Of a stretch of 64,000 nucleotides of DNA, positions 32,960-45,577 are shown piece by piece. The notes beneath the pieces were generated by a model. That model ran no database searches. It saw only the letters and a list, made by a program, of their open reading frames with translations, and had not been told where the DNA came from. The DNA comes from Linnemannia elongata (lineage: Eukaryota; Mortierellomycota; Mortierellomycetes; Mortierellales; Mortierellaceae), in contig JAXBDG010000004.1 in NCBI GenBank assembly GCA_036320915.1, positions 1,364,001-1,428,000 of the forward strand, written 5' to 3'. Position 1 is the stretch's first letter, and every line of letters begins with the position of its first letter. Both the position numbers and the translations under genes were made by a program.

Positions 32960-33810
32960 TTGTGTTGAATGTGTTGCTTGGTGTTTCTTCTTTGGTGTGA
33001 AAGTTCCTGTTTGTGCAGACTATGAGTGTCGGTAAGCCTGGCGACGCCTGTCCTTGGTGAGAGAATGCGGGAGCCGAGAGAAAAAAGTAAAAGAGGAATG
33101 AAAAGAGAAGAATGGGCACAACGAACATCCAAGAAGAACAAGATCTCTCTCGCTGATCGGGTCCACCCTTCAAGGGAGAGTTGTGCAATTACAGATCGAT
33201 CAATCAGATAAGTCACGTGGTATGATAACCCTATTTTCTTCAAGTGCACAACTCTTCTTTCCATCAACAATAATATATTCCTCAAGTGCAAAACTTGATC
33301 AATCCTCCAATGGTAAGTGCAGCGGTGCAGGCGTGCGTTTTGTGCCTCTGGCTCACTGGGCGTAACCCTTTTGAACCTCAGCGAACCATCCTCGCCAAAC
33401 AACAGCAAACAACCAACAACAACGACCAGTGCTCAATGCTTTGTTCCCTGTTGCCAAAGGTGAATAAAGTAGAACGTGGAACGTGGGACGTGGCCGCAAG
33501 AAGAATAGAAAGGGGAGAAAGAAACATCGACCCAACTGCAACTGAATTAAAAGACAAAGGGAGGGAGGACCGCAAAGGTTACAATGTTCCCTGCAGCGCA
33601 TAGAAAGACAACGCCCCTTGCCCATCCAAAATTAGCCCCTTCCTGGCTTTATTCCTTTATTCTCTTGCTTCTCTCATCCTTTTCGTTCATCACTCTGTCC
33701 TACCTCCTGCAACCCTATACAGCTTGACCGACCGACCAACTGCCTGAACTGACCTGACTTGGAAAGTAACAGCCAATTAACAGAACAGGACAACTTCAGG
33801 TCTCTTTGCC
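32960..33810. promoter_or_regulatory. Divergent promoter region, SAM carrier / zinc transporter
   Basis: 851 bp between divergent ATGs. It contains the CACGTG site at 33214, repeated CAAC/AACAAC tracts at 33395-33425, and a CT-rich plus-strand leader from 33640 to the transporter start. No extra gene is supported. Confidence 0.5.
33214..33219. promoter_or_regulatory. Cbf1/MET-type CACGTG site
   Basis: The context AAGTCACGTGGTATG contains GTCACGTG, a full match to RTCACRTG, the element bound by Cbf1 in yeast sulfur-amino-acid promoters. It lies about 255 bp before the SAM-carrier ATG. Functional use is inferred. Confidence 0.45.
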
Positions 33811-36152
33811 ATGGACTCCAATCCTCAACTGCTTCGGAGGACACACTCACCCTTCGTCGCCGCATCTGCTGCCGCGGCCTCATCTACCCTGGCCGTTGAA
33901 ACTCACACTCACGGACACCATCATCACAGCCACGGTCATGGCCATGGCCACTCTCACGCCTTGAATACCTCACCAGGAGCAAGACCTGTTGGCATCGAGA
34001 ACAACCTCCTCCAGATAAAGAAGCCATTGGTATGCTTCGACTCAGTACGCAGATTAAAAAAGGGATGGAGGAAAAAAAAAAGGCGATGAAGTTGAGCTAA
34101 CAAGACTTTTGATCTCTACCTTTTGTCCGTAACCTTAGACTGAGGCCCATGCGTCCGGCTTTTCGACATCTCCTGCTTCGACTACGACTACAACAACAAC
34201 CATGAACGGAAATATACCCTTTGCTTCATCTGCCGCCCATGGTCATAGTCATGGCCTGTTTGATCAGCATCAACACCACGACCACAGCAGCCACGGCCAT
34301 AGTCACGGTCATGACCACAGCCACCACGACCATAACCACCACGACCATAGCCATGGCCTTACCCAAAGCCACAACCATAATCAAGGTCAGACGAATGGAT
34401 ACCCAGCAGGAGGATCAGCAGAACATAATCACGATCATCATTTCCAAGCCCAAGGCTTCCAACAGCACCAGCACGACCATTCTGGATACAACCATAGCCA
34501 TGATCATGGACACGGACACGGCCACAGCCATAATCAAGGGCATCCCCACGATCATCATGCTCACGACCACGGACATGGCCACCACAAGCATGACCACCAC
34601 GCCCACGATCATGCACATGGACACGGACATGCCCACGCTCACGGACACTCTCACGGACACGGACACCACGATCATGGTCACGGCCATGACCACGACCACG
34701 ATCATCACCACCATCATCATCATCCCGTCAGCTTCCGGTCCCAGCTGCCTTCATACGGCGAGATCTTCGGAAACCTGATGCCCAAGCAAAAAACCATGTT
34801 CACCTGGATTTTGGTCCACTCCACCATCGCCGTCTTCACCTGGCTCTCCGGAATGCGTGCAGGATCATTGTGTAAGGAAACCCGCAGGAACTCTTTGCAT
34901 GATTGGGCGGGATCATATAATATGCCGATGATTCATTACATTTTGACCCCACATTTATTGACACTGCGTTGCATTTTTTTGGTCTCGCTATTATTAGCCA
35001 TCATCGGGTTGTCGTACATGCTTTTGTTTGACGCCTTTGGGATCCTGAACATCTTTGTCTCCAGCGTCATCCACACCGATATCAAGATGAAGAAGTCGAC
35101 TGTGAAGCATCCCTTCGGGTAAGGACTAAGTGTCAAACCTATCAGGCTGCCGAACGAATACGCTGAATGCCCTATTATCATTTCACTAACAATTGTGGTT
35201 GACAATATTTAGTGTCCAGCGGTTTGAGATTTTGTTTGGGCTGTTCAATGCCATCTTTTTGCTGTTCATTGGTATGAACATGCTCAAGGAAAGCTTGGAA
35301 CATTTGATGCTCGAGGATGATCACCACGGAGGCGATCATGGCGCGTAAGTGCAATTGTTAGCAATTACAGGATAATTCTCATTGAATTCAAAATCGCACC
35401 AAGACGATGGCGAGCTAACAGCTATTACGATCCTTACTTACACTTCGCTAGTGTTGTGCGTGTACCAGTTTTCTGGACTCTGGTGGCGCTGGGAGCCACG
35501 TTGGTCTCTTCATTGGGGTATCAGAACCATAAGCAGTTCTGTCTTTGTAAGTTCTGAACCTCTAGCATGATATTTCAAGAATGATGGCTTTATTCACTAG
35601 AACTAGCGTACTCAAGCCTCATCTTCCCTCTAACCAATAGTGCTGAACGCGAACGGACATGTGTCAACACAGGCAGCATTTGGCCGCTCAGATTCCTCAA
35701 AGCTTGTCTCGTTGGCCAGCAACAAGTTCACTCTAACAAGCTTGGCCTGCGTCGTGGGCGTCCTCCTGGTCGCCATGTTCCCCAAATTCGATGCCCTCGA
35801 CAAAATGATCGCCATCGGTCAATCCATCGTCATGTTCTCTCTCGGAGGACCCCTGGCCAAAGTCCTCGGAATGCTCCTCCTCCAGACAACCCCACCACGT
35901 GCTATGGAAACCATCGAGGACACGGTACGCCAACTCTCGGCGGTCAACCCTGCGATCTTGAGGATGGAGCGCGCACATATTTGGACGAATACATTCGGAC
36001 AGTTGATTGGAACCGTGGTGATCAGTGTTGCTAAGGGTGCTGATGAGCAGGCGATCTTGGCGAGTATCCATCAGAGTCTGGCTGGGTTCTTGGACCTCGA
36101 TGCGCAGTCCGAAGGTACAGGCGAGTTGACTGTTCAGCTGATTCAAAATTAG
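33811..36152 (+). CDS. Histidine-rich CDF zinc transporter subunit, ZRG17/ZnT6-like (non-catalytic type)
   Basis: Six exons encode ~600 residues, stop at 36150-36152. The first ~300 residues are extraordinarily His-rich (HGHSHGH, HDHSHG and HHHHHHH units), a presumed metal buffer or sensor. Transmembrane segments follow (MFTWILVHSTIAVFTWL and IIGLSYMLLFDAFGILN). The CDF signature region VQRFEILFGLFNAIFLLFIG then MLKESLEHLM is present, with later TM segments and a cytosolic alpha/beta domain (ETIEDTVRQLSAVNPAILRM). The TM2 metal site that reads HxxxD in active transporters reads GxxxN here (DAFGILN), and no HxxxD pair is visible in TM5. That fits Zrg17/ZnT6, which heterodimerise with Msc2/ZnT5 to load zinc into ER/Golgi. 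Family call is firm; Zrg17 subtype is inferred. Confidence 0.82.
33900..34730 (+). repeat. His-codon repeat tract inside the zinc transporter
   Basis: Tandem CAY-rich units (CAC/CAT with GGA/GGC/GAC) encode HGH, HDH and HSH motifs over ~200 codons. Codon use alternates CAC and CAT, so the repeat is maintained at protein level rather than being a pure DNA microsatellite. The intron at 34030-34139 interrupts it. Confidence 0.8.
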
Positions 36153-36472
36153 ACTTAAGAGTCAAAACTCGCGCAGGAACAGTGCATGGGATGTTAGAGA
36201 GGAGGGAATGACGGCTAGATATGAAGATCTAATACAACATATGAAAATAGACTTGTTTTGTTCGCTTTCATCTTTTACTTGATTGACTTTTTTGTTTTGT
36301 TTGTTCTAGTATTACATAACTGTGCGAAAAATGGTTAAATAATATATTAAAGCGACCATCCCTCCTCGATTTTCTCGTCCGTTCTGACAACCTCGATCGG
36401 CGTGGCTCCTTTTGTTGTTGGTGTGTTGGTTGCTGATATTTTTGTTATTGCCGCTCTGCAGTTGTTGTCGTC
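36153..36472. other. Convergent 3' region, zinc transporter / RasGAP
   Basis: A 320 bp spacer between convergent stops, AT-rich near 36240-36350 with poly(A)-signal-like AATATATTAAA. No gene is seen. Confidence 0.5.
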
Positions 36473-39400
36473 TCACATCAGATCGTGGCCAGAGTGCTGC
36501 CCAAAGGATTCTTCATCACTATCATACCCACGATTAAGGCCATCAAAACTCTCAAGGTCATGGCCTTCATACTGCTCATAGACCACATACGTCTCCTCCC
36601 CCTCTCGATACCCTTCCCTCGAGATCTTGCTCATACTATACGGCGGTGGCATCGATCCTCCTCCTCCACTGCCGCCATTAGAAGCTCGAAGACGCTCTTC
36701 TTCCTCCATCTCAACACTGAGCTGGACACGCTCCTGAATAGTCTCGATTACATTCCAGCAAGCGCGCCACATGATCCTTAAAATATCCTCTTCCTCTTCC
36801 TCATCCTCTTCGTCGTCATCTGCCGTCCCACCCCTCCTCGCTCCGTTACTGCTGTCCAGTACATCAACTTCCTTTCCGTCACCGCCAACGTAGTTACGGT
36901 TCGGAGGCGGGACAACACGAACAACAGTCGTCGAGAAATGCGCAAGCTCCTTGCCCAGATCAATCAAATGAGGCAACAGCGGCATATCATGGTTCCTGTC
37001 CAATGTCGCCTGATCGATATGTCCCGTCGGGAACTGGACCGAATCCTTGCTGCTACTACTATTGCTGGAGGTACGGATGATGGGTCGAGTCTGTGAATTG
37101 GGAGAAGGGAGTGGGGCCATGGAGTACTGTCCCAATAGCAGGCCGTCCGAGCCCCCTCCGGAGCCTGAACCGAGACCACCGCCGTTCTTGGCACGGAACA
37201 TGGAGGAGTGGGTTGACCCTGGAGAGTGGGGCGGTTGCAGGGGTAGTGAGCGAACAGAATTCGAGCTCGACAAATGTCCTGACGATGGATCCGGCACCTA
37301 TTATACAAAGACGTAATACAAGTAAAAATAACACGTTGAGTATAAGACTTCGAGCTTCCTCAGTAATGCGTGTACTATTTTGTAAGCTCTGTGAGAAGAT
37401 AGAGGTTTTTGCCAACTTACGCAGATCTGGTCAATAAAGTCCTTGAGGCTCTTTGTGTTTTCCTAAACAAATCGAAGTAAAACGAACATATTTGTCAATA
37501 CTTAAACAGGTGGCAGTCGTACGATTCAAACTTGCAGGAAGGAGACAAATAACTCACAGTGATGAACTCGTTCATGGGAACCATCCATGACTCTTTGGAC
37601 CCAAACGTGACAAGGTTGGCCAATCCTTGGAGTGACTTGGCAATCAGTGTCAGCGTACGATGTGCACGCGCCTCGGGGTGTTCTATTCCAAGAGCCAGAA
37701 CGTTACAGCCGCGTTAGTTCCATTCTTCTTCTAAGAACCCTTCCCCCCGCCAAAGAAATGCCACCAAAAAAAAATCCTCACTCACCTCGGACGATGTAGA
37801 ACAACTTGGGACCAAGAATCGCGGGACAAATGAGTCGCAGAAAGACAAATCCACTGACACCAGTGTACCGCGCCAAACCAGCCAGGTCCGGCTCTGGAGC
37901 CTTCGTACCATTGGCGTTGGCAGAGGAGGAGGACGGATCTGAAAACTTTTCTGTCAAGCGCCTCTGCAAATGTGAGAACACCCTCAGCAGCTCCCTATAA
38001 GGTTGACGGTTTTGAAGAAAGGAATTAGTGAATGTATTGATGTGTACATCAACTCGACTCTTACCGCAGGACCACATCACGCAAAAAGAAAAGTAGGAAC
38101 GTACTTTGGAAAGTGATGGACACTCTCGGTGACGGCACGCCAACAGGTCCGGGTGTGGAGCATCAAGATCCGCCATTGAGTCTTCAAGTCGTCGTTCTTT
38201 TCCAGTCGAGATGGATCCACTTCGCATGCGACCTTGTTCTTGCAAATACTCCGCAAGATGTCTCCCAGCGTGTCGTCCAGATACTCTGTACCGACCAATC
38301 GCATGTATGCATCCAGCGCCTTTGTCAGCAGTGTGTTTCCTCTAACAGAGTTCATAAGGCGAATTTAGCATGGCTCGTATTAGCTCTTGTTGTTATCCAA
38401 AGTCGTTTGTACTCTCTTATTGTAGTCCAGTCTACCTCTCCTCTCCTGAACTCACCGAAAGAGCGTGTTTATCCGTGCTATCACAAAATAACGAACAGTA
38501 ATACACAACGTTAGTCACACTTTCCCAAAGCATCAAAAACAACCTACGCGCAATCAACACATGAAGCCACGAGTGACATACTTGGGCTGGCTTCTGCGAT
38601 TTCCTCGTCAATCAGCGTGTTAAGCCACGCGACGGCAAGACCCCTTCCCTCCAGAATACGAAGCACGTTCCTCGAGAAACTCTCCAAATCCGTGACCAGT
38701 CCAGCCAGCTTTGAAATGACATTGTTCTCCCTAAAGTTAACAATGATCTATTTACATACGATGCATTAACCACCGGCGTATGCGTAAGCTTACAAGACGT
38801 GGTTCGTGAACGTGACATTATAACCGCAAGATCGCCAGCGTCAACTTACGTCCATGATCTCCTCGTAGTTGACCAAGGGGAGGACGATCTGTTCTTCGTA
38901 CTTGAGCTTGAGTCTCAAGTCGCCCAGATGTTCTGCAGAACGGGTGCGGTCGTTCATATGCATGATCGGATACCAGCCCTCGTCGCAGTCCTCGCTATTC
39001 CGCACAGGGATATCAGTCCTCCCAAATGGGATCAGCTTGCTCCCTTTTGCCTGGATAACATTGATTGTTATTCCCTTAGTGAACTCAGCCAAATCCCTGC
39101 AGTCAATACATTTGAAAAAGTTAGAGCGAATGAGTTGCAGTACAGATAGACATTTCCTCGCAGCAAAAAAGAAACATTCAAGAACAAAATCTTACGTGAA
39201 CTCGAAGCTATCGCGCCAGAAGGGGGAATCGACTTCTGCGCCTTTGGGAGCTTTTGTCCGTGTGCTGGTTCGGGCTCTCCGCTGATCATCCAGCATGATC
39301 TCACAGTAGGCTTCCAGATCCTTGGGGAGCCTCCGTCCGTCATTGACAATGATCCAAAAGGTCCTGTATAGACGATACTCCAACGCCTCACTTGCTCCAA

Positions 39401-42400
39401 AGATTTCGGGTTTGGCATAGGACTTGAGAGCATAGAGCCAAGTGTTGAACGTTTCTTGGTCCGTACTTGACCGCTTTATCGAGACCGAGTAGTAGTTGAC
39501 GTCGTGAGGCGCCTTTATTGAGAAGCAGTGCTTCTTGGAGAACAGGCTCCCATCCAACGGCCAGATGTGGGTCCGAAGAGTCTCTGCCAACGGTATCGTC
39601 TCGAATGGTTTTTCCGTCTAGAAATCAAGGAAGACGTTAACACCGACTGTGTTATAAAATGCTGCAACGTTTTCTGAATTTCCCGTAGAAAAGATGTGCA
39701 ACAGAGATGCTTATTATATGCCGTAGTGTTTACCTCTCCAATGTTGTATTGAGCAAAGTGTCCGTTTGAGCGAATGCAGCAATGTATCCGTTTCCATGTG
39801 CCGACTTTGTTCTGAGCGTTCATTGGTTTCGACCTTAGATCTATTGAAGTCGAACAAAGGTTGCGAAAAATAAGAACTAAAGCCGCGAGGAGATGCGAAT
39901 TGAATCTATATCGTGAAGCGAGATGGTGCCGCTTACCTAATACAAATAACTCGCCCTTGATGACGACTGGAAAGTCTACAGAGACGCGCGGTTTTGGCGT
40001 GCTAATCCCTTGCTCTGACGTCCGGCCTGTTATACTTGTATATCGAGAACGGGGCAGGATGTTTTTCTATGGAAGTGTAAATGAGAGCAAAATGAAAGGG
40101 GGTGAGACGCGCGTCTAGTCTTGTCTTTTTGGCATTCCATCGCAGTCAATTAAGCGAAGGACGTTACTGGAGGAGGGGCGCTTATTTTGAGGGTGTCGAT
40201 TCTGGGTATGTCGTCATCTGGGGGATGCCAGTAGAACAGAGCCGCCTTCCATTCCTCGAATTCGATCTTTGTTGACGCTTGCAATATTGATTCCCTACAA
40301 GAGCAATATTTTAGAATGTGAAGGTAAACATCATAGTCAATGTGTTGTCCACGCTCGAATTGGTGCCGTTGTTTTCTCGCGCAAATAGCGCTATGGGTGT
40401 CGTTGTTCATACATGAGGTACACTTCGATCGAACAGATTTCGAACACATAGTCCCTGGAGTCCACGTTAATTGTCCGTAAGAGTGTCTGGTTCAGATTGG
40501 CTACTTGGATGTCCTAAAAGAAACAAGTATGCAAGAAAGAAATGCATACATAAATAAGTTGAGTTTAATGACTCCATGGTTATCAGAAGCACTTAAAAAG
40601 GGGTGGAAGAGTACGTACCTTTCCTTTGGCAAACTGCATCAGCATGCCCTTTGGAAGGATATAAAAGTATTGCCTGCTCCATTCACCGTTCCTGTTCCTG
40701 TGGAAGAGATAGCCAGCCTTTTGGCCAGGAGTGGGTATAATAGGATCCAGTGTCTCAAGATCGCGGAGAGATACAGGGAGTCCAAGAGAGCGTGAAAACC
40801 GTGCAAAGTAAGTCTATGTACATCAACGGAGAAATGATTGTTTAGCTTGCATGCATTTTTGTTAATTGTTTACATTGAACTATCGATTCATGCATGCGAC
40901 CAAAACTCTTGCTTTATAGGAGCATGCCTCCTCGCATTATTGGGTTTGTACATGCAAACATATCCGTTCGCCATCCTTACTTTGAATTGGTCATGCGGAA
41001 AGTGAACTGGCGGGAACATGAGTGCGCTGAATAAACGCGTCTAAACGTTTAGCACATGAAGGATGAAGACAGTGTTATTGTTGTCAGGTTTCCCCTTTTT
41101 TCGCTTTCAGCAGTAAAAAATAAAAGCATAAGGCCAGCATCCGTGATCCTGAGAATATAACAACAAAGTACAGCCAATATACCTCTGTTGACAATCCAGC
41201 AAAGGTCGACTCGAGACTTGACAGTTTGCCCCCTGATGATAGCCAGCTGTTAAGCGCCCTCAAATAAATGACCGTCTATGAAATGCAGGAAGAAAAAGAG
41301 CGGAGGGACGTGTTATGGATTGTGTGAACTACCAGTATCCCCTTGGAAGGAGAGAATATGCGAGTTCCTCATTTCCTCGCAAACACCATTTATCTCTCGC
41401 TCACTCCCCTCCCCCTCCCCCTCCTTCTCTTCTCTCTCGCCCCTTGTCCAGCATGATAAAGCTGATATTACCTTTTCCAGGATAAACAACTCTTTGAACT
41501 CAATGGCATGGTTTAATGTCCCGCTGAGGGCGTATATTGCCTTGCACTTTTCCTTCTTGGTATCGAAAACAGAGTGTGCAACCTGGCTCTATTGAAAGCA
41601 TATGCAAATGAGTTCGATTGAATATAGGGAGTTGAGTTAAGAAGGGGAGGAGGAGGCATTTCGTATGCTGCATGTGGGAGGGGTGGTGCGTGCAATCAAG
41701 GTGAATCATGCAAGATATAACTCCTTGCAGAAAACATCAAAAGAATAACAACAAAGGACATGTTGGGGTTTATACCTCTACTGAGCCCTCATGCCATTGC
41801 TTGCCTGGCGTTGAGTGGTACTTTGTGATGGCGTTTTCATAAAGCTTGATGGCCTGTCGGCAATACAGCTTGGCTGTCTACAATGAAATGTGAGAGAAAA
41901 ATGGGGATATGAAGGCAAATGAAAAAGAAAATGATGAAAGTTAATGCCCGCTTAGGAGCAACTCCTGAAGTCGAACAGAATGCCCTGAATACAGAGCAAC
42001 ATATCCCGGTCAATCCTGTTGTATTCTTTGTACCTTGACCGTGTTCTCAATGGTAGCAATGCACTCCTCCACTGGACCTATAAACAAAACAAAATGCGTT
42101 TTTGTTAATAATCCAGAATTTTTAGTCTGGGTCCCCGGTCCGATTCCTTTGAATGCGTCTGTGTAAGTGTTTGCTTGCAAACAACAACAACAATGATAAA
42201 AGAACAAGCTGTGGAGAATAGTATCTTTCATTCATTTCTAGTTCCGCTCATGATCGACAGCATCCTTACCGAGGACCATGGAATGAAGGTACTTGAGGAG
42301 TGTAGGAAGTGCCTCTGAGGGGCACTTTTGGAGATCTGGGCCAATCGAGAAGAGCGCTTGCATGAGCCGTTGTTGGTGGGTCCAGTTATTTCCTCGGACC

Positions 42401-44383
42401 ACTGTAGTTGACAGCATGGTAGGGCACAGAGAGCGACATTTTCCGGACAAAAGAGGAAGCGGAGGCGAGAGACAGAGCGAGGCCCATGCAAGAAAGTTGG
42501 ACAAAAGAGAGGAGCATGATGAGCATGAGGTGAGAGTCAGAGAGCAAAAGGAAGAGTGCGCGAGAACAAGAGTAGGCAAGTAGAAGTAAGTAAAGGCAAG
42601 AAGAGAGGAAATAGAGAGAGGGGGAGAGCAGACCCATGAGCATTTGCTCAGGGGTATGAGAAAAGTGGAAAATGCTCCGTATCACCATGCCCGTCCCTTC
42701 CTTGGGTCGAGTCCAATCCGTTGATCATACACAAACAGCAATGTGCAAAGCAGATGAGAGAAGCAGAGAGTGAGAAATGAACCACGCCTCTCCCTTTGGA
42801 TGCTTTGCTCGCCTGCTCCCTGCATCCTCTCTCGCTTTTCATTCATACAGACTCGATAATACTTCCCTACACTCCCATCCCTTTTCACTCACCCCCCTGA
42901 TTTCCTTAGTTGGACGCCATTGCTTCTTTTTTCTACCGTCTCATAGATAAACAAACAAAGCGGGTATGGTGCCATTGACAAACAAATGCAGAGGGAGTAG
43001 CGCAGGAAGAAAGGGAGAAAAACCACCTTTTTCATTTAAGGCAAAACAATAACAACGCTATTCAAATGGCCGTACTACGACCTTTGCCTGGCATTTTGCA
43101 TTGCTTCCCTTTTTTCAGTTCAGGATCGCCCGCAGGCTCCTGCATCCTCGGTCAAGGCGTGAGTGTTTTTTCTCGCATATTTTTTTTCTTCGTTTTCTTT
43201 GCGATTACAGTTTATCTCCCTTCCTCCTTCTTCCCGTTCCATGGTGAAGACTTCACGCCTTGAACTTGATTAGAACCTCTGCCGACAAATGCGCATTCCG
43301 AGGAGCAACGAGCAAACAACCCTCTTTCACCCTCACTTGCCCTTCCCCCACTTGAAACTATCCAACTATTTGTCAAATACGCGTTGGACGGTCCAGATTG
43401 CAAGACTTGCTCGCGAGCGACCTTTTTAAAACCTTGGAAGAGCTTCCTTGGTGCGCACTAACATGACCCTGAACGATACAGTGTCCCTCTTTTTTGACCT
43501 CGGCTTTTTGCCAATGTAACATGAGCGAAAATGACGAACACGGAAGGTATTGGGATGGAAGGGAGGACCTGAGAGTGTGAGGAAATAGCTCGAGTGTGAG
43601 AAAGGGCAGGAAGAAAAAGAAAATGCATGGGAAGAAGGGTGTTGGCCGCCTTGGGCTGGAGGAGTGGTTTTTCCAAGAGGACATACCTTCTAATATGCTC
43701 CCGTCAGCCCCTCTTGCAGCCCCTTGGGCCAATAAAGCGATCTGTAGCTCGAGATCTTTAAGAGAATCTATTATAAAGTGAAAAAAAACATCATGTTAGC
43801 GAACATTGCGATCGATTATACGACGGACGGGAAAAAAAAGGCTGCGATTGCAAACGGAGCGTTGTTGAGAATGTTCGCCTTGGGTAAGCAAGTCAGGCGA
43901 AACGGAAGGGAGTTTGATGGATTCGCCTGTGTTGTTGTTTTCTTTTGTTCTCTTGTATTTTCCCGCTCTTTTTCTCCTCCCACACGCCCTCTCTCTCCAC
44001 CCCTCCTTCTAACCCCCCTGTTGGAAAAAGAAAAATCATAGCGTGCTTTGTTGATGAGGTAGGTAGGGAAAGTGGGGGGCATAATGGTAGAGACAGTGGC
44101 CAGAGAGATGTTGCAGGAAGGATTCGATAATGAAAACAAATCATTGCAGCGGCCAGAAAACGGTTGCATTTTTCCTCATACCTGACTGACACTCGCGAGC
44201 TCGTCGGATCCAGGCGCGAATTGCATTGTCGAGTAGTTCGTGTTGCCGCTTGACATAAACAATGGATTGAAAATGTTGTGGTGGCGCTTCAAAGATGAGC
44301 TTTGGATCGAGTGGTAGTGTTAGATCCTGATAGTCGAGGTAATCCCCCTCCGTGTCGGCGGCAGCAGCTGCAGCGGCACTCAT
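36473..44383 (-). CDS. Ras GTPase-activating protein with BAR-like, two PH, C2 and RasGAP domains
   Basis: About 18-20 exons spread over 7.9 kb encode roughly 1,250 residues. The start ATG at 44383 (MSAAAAAAADTEG) is the first in frame, but an in-frame extension to a consensus acceptor allows an earlier exon. Order: a helical region resembling a BAR/AH domain (FEAPPQHFQSIVYVKRQHEL, ALFSIGPDLQKCPSEAL, CRQAIKLYENAITKYH, IEFKELFILEK); PH1 (KAGYLFHRNRNGEWSRQYFY to FEEWKAALFYW); PH2 (VIKGELFVL, WKRIHCCIRSNGHFAQY to FNTWLYALKSY); a C2-like domain (YCEIMLDDQRRARTSTR, FGRTDIPVRN); and RasGAP (NTLFRGNTLLTKALDAYM, CEVDPSRLEKNDDL, SGFVFLRLICPAILGP). The arginine finger FRGNT is intact and its Arg codon is split by an intron. 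It would switch off Ras or a relative at curved or phosphoinositide-rich membrane. A disordered tail with an Asp/Glu run ends the protein. Confidence 0.82.
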
Positions 44384-45188
44384 GTCCGACGGCACAAACT
44401 CCTTAAAGCCAGCGCAGGCAAAAGAAAAAAAGTGAGGAATGTGAAGGTTGGATGAAATTGGCGATATGTGATGGGATTACAATGAAGAGCGCCTGTTTTC
44501 TGTTTTGTGGAAGTAGGAGTCTTGCCAAGTCGCGTGTTGACAGGGAGTAATAAAGGAAGAATGAACAGATATGACTCTGGGTCGAGGGAGGTAGGAGGGA
44601 GAAAGCGAGGATAAAAAGGCAGAAAGGAGCTGAGAGTGGAACGAAAGAGAAAGGGAGAGCGAGATGAAAAGGTACAAAACGAAGGGAATGCAGCCGAAGG
44701 GATTGATTATAAAAAAAAGTTTAAGAGCGTCGCTGTGCCTCGTTTACTTCTCAATTCAAAGACCGTTGAACTGGAGGAGGAGAGGGTAGAAGAAGGCAGA
44801 GGTCAGGATAGCGGAGAGTGTATGAGCGAGAGACGACGAAAGGGTACAAGCAACGGGGGGTGAGCGATAGGGATAACGGAGGGTTAGTGGAGAAGAACGG
44901 CGGGAAAAGGGCTATGGCAGTCGGGGAGGTAAACGCGCACTTGAAATTGGCGACAGAAAGAAGAGAGCGAGTGCGTATATGTCGAATGTAATGAAGTGTA
45001 AGCAAGGTGTATGTATGTGCGCGAATCAGATGCAATGAGAGGCAGAATTTGGTGTGAGAAGGAGATAAGGGACGGCTTGTTGCTAGATGGCCGACGAATA
45101 ACAAGAAGGATGGGTAGAAGGCTAAAGGTGAAGGATAAGGTGCGAGTGAGACGTGAATGGAGAGAGAGGGGAATGGGAGTTGATGGGT

Positions 45189-45192
<4 letters not shown>

Positions 45193-45239
<47 letters not shown>
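45193..45239. repeat. T47 homopolymer
   Basis: Forty-seven uninterrupted T residues follow GATGGGTAAGG. It faces an A31 run 338 bp downstream. Confidence 0.95.
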
Positions 45240-45240
<1 letters not shown>

Positions 45241-45269
45241 GTCGAATGGATGTCGAGTAGGGTTTGAAG

Positions 45270-45535
45270 GTGGAGTTGGAAAGAGAAAGAGGAGGAGGGT
45301 GGACGGGTAGCGATTGAAGGGGAAGGGTGAAGTGGAAGAGGAAGAGGAGAGAGGAGAGAGGAGAGAGGAGAGAGGGGAGGTAGAGAGAGAGAGGACGAGA
45401 GGTGGAGGAAAAGGGAGAAGGAGAAGGAGAAGGAGAAGGAGAAGGAGAAGAAGGGAGACAAAGGGAAGGAAAGGAAAGGAAAGGAAAGGAGGATGAAGAA
45501 TGAATGAATGAGAAGAAAAAAAAAAAAAAAAAAGA
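45270..45535. repeat. Homopurine tract with GAGAGGA and GAGAAG tandem repeats
   Basis: Almost every base on the plus strand is A or G, including tandem GAGAGGA units at 45346-45377, GGAGAA units at 45414-45450, AAGG units at 45465-45490 and an A18 run near 45515. It is the CT-rich upstream flank of the minus-strand RasGAP gene. Confidence 0.85.
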
Positions 45536-45576
45536 GTGAGAAGAAAAGAGTAAAAGGGAAGACGGAACGAGACAAC

Positions 45577-45577
<1 letters not shown>

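Noticed and set aside
34221..34778. Plus and minus strand frames rich in Thr/Ile/Met/Val inside the histidine tract
   Set aside because: Shadows of the CAY-rich repeat of the zinc transporter, which alone has flanking conserved domains and splice-consistent phase.
45193..45239. T47 run as a Pol III terminator for a small RNA
   Set aside because: Pol III needs only a few T residues, and no A/B boxes are visible upstream on either strand.
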